From NCBI GenBank assembly GCA_003158365.1, contig PMIW01000177.1, forward strand, positions 16,549-23,191: DNA of 6,643 bases. The letters are read 5' to 3'. Position numbers and translations under genes: made by a program. Below, piece by piece: positions 6,453 through 6,643 of the stretch; the stretch's first letter is position 1, and the number at the start of each line of letters is the position of its first letter. Under the pieces are notes generated by a model. The model was not told the origin of the DNA. It searched no databases and saw only the letters and a list, made by a program, of their open reading frames with translations. The DNA comes from Ignavibacteriota bacterium. Lineage in GTDB: Bacteria; Bacteroidota; Ignavibacteria; Tepidaquicellales; Tepidaquicellaceae.

Positions 6453-6456
6453 GGAG
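6453..6456 (+). promoter_or_regulatory. Ribosome binding site deciding the TTG start of probable secD
   Basis: GGAG lies 8 bases before the TTG at 6465. No ATG or GTG in this frame fits the expected N-terminus, so this site supports TTG as the start. It is the only clear Shine-Dalgarno in the window. Confidence 0.7.
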
Positions 6457-6464
6457 TTAATATT

Positions 6465-6643
6465 TTGAAGAAAAATCTCACGAGGATTATCTTAACGTTT
6501 GTTTTTATTGCCGTAGCATTTATTTATCTATGGCCTACTTATAAAGATTACACTTTAAGTAAAGAACTGAACCAGCTGACAGGAAACGACAGTATTGAAT
6601 ATTTGAACAAAAATGCCGAAAAAATTCGTGATGCCAGGGACGG
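6465..6643 (+). CDS. secD: Probable protein translocase subunit SecD (N-terminal 59 codons)
   Basis: SecD is the inner-membrane partner of SecYEG that, with SecF, uses the proton gradient to pull exported proteins out of the channel. Only the N-terminus is visible. It reads TTG-initiated MKKNLTRIILTF, then one transmembrane segment (about residues 8-23), then YLWPTYKDYTLSKEL, GNDSIEYLNKNAEKIRDARDG. From memory, SecD and SecDF proteins of the Bacteroidota/Chlorobiota group begin with a short basic stretch, one membrane helix, a PTY/PTF-type turn and a KN...I...K segment just ahead of the LGLDLQGG motif. That motif would lie only a few residues past the window edge and cannot be seen here. The open frame runs to the last base without a stop. 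Other single-helix exported proteins cannot be excluded. The gene is divergent from the lipoprotein cluster. Confidence 0.7.
   Translation, partial: MKKNLTRIILTFVFIAVAFIYLWPTYKDYTLSKELNQLTGNDSIEYLNKNAEKIRDARD

Larger units (their letters stand above)
6210..6464. other. Divergent AT-rich intergenic region
   Basis: This gap separates the leftward lipoprotein cluster from the rightward probable secD gene. It is nearly all A and T up to about 6300, without GC stems, so I see no terminator, riboswitch or RNA gene. It should hold two divergent promoters. The plus-strand one has a reasonable candidate at 6392-6420. The minus-strand one is only suggested by TATAAT at 6247-6252. Confidence 0.6.

Overview
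This AT-rich window (roughly one third G+C by eye) holds eight protein genes, two of them cut by the window edges, and one tRNA gene. Codon use, short AT intergenic gaps, few recognisable Shine-Dalgarno sequences and the sequence style of Dxs, XseA, TruA and the SecD-like N-terminus suggest a member of the Bacteroidota/Chlorobiota (FCB) group, possibly an Ignavibacteria-like lineage. This placement is inference from sequence style; no marker gene here settles it.

Left part (1-2639, minus strand): xseA, xseB and dxs are read leftwards in that order. They encode both subunits of exonuclease VII and 1-deoxy-D-xylulose-5-phosphate synthase, the first enzyme of the MEP isoprenoid pathway. xseB and dxs are 9 bases apart. 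Upstream of xseA on the same strand is a tRNA-Asn(GUU) gene with a good promoter and its own intrinsic terminator. That terminator ends only 14 bases before the xseA start codon, so how xseA is transcribed is an open question.

Middle (2866-3618, plus strand): truA, the tRNA pseudouridine synthase acting on the anticodon arm, diverges from tRNA-Asn. Its stop codon lies 1 bp from the stop codon of a convergent gene.

Right part (3620-6209, minus strand): a four-gene leftward cluster consists of two small paralogous lipoproteins of 144 residues each, a DUF6159-like polytopic membrane protein, and a lipoprotein built from two tandem copies of one domain. The first copy carries an HExxE...H pattern that could bind metal. 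The second copy has lost both histidines. The cluster is the least ordinary part of the window and has no obvious named function. The rest is housekeeping.

Right edge (6465-6643, plus strand): the N-terminus of a probable SecD translocase subunit starts at a TTG codon with a clear Shine-Dalgarno sequence and diverges from the lipoprotein cluster across a 255-base AT-rich gap. I see no mobile element, CRISPR array, integrase, phage gene or defence system.
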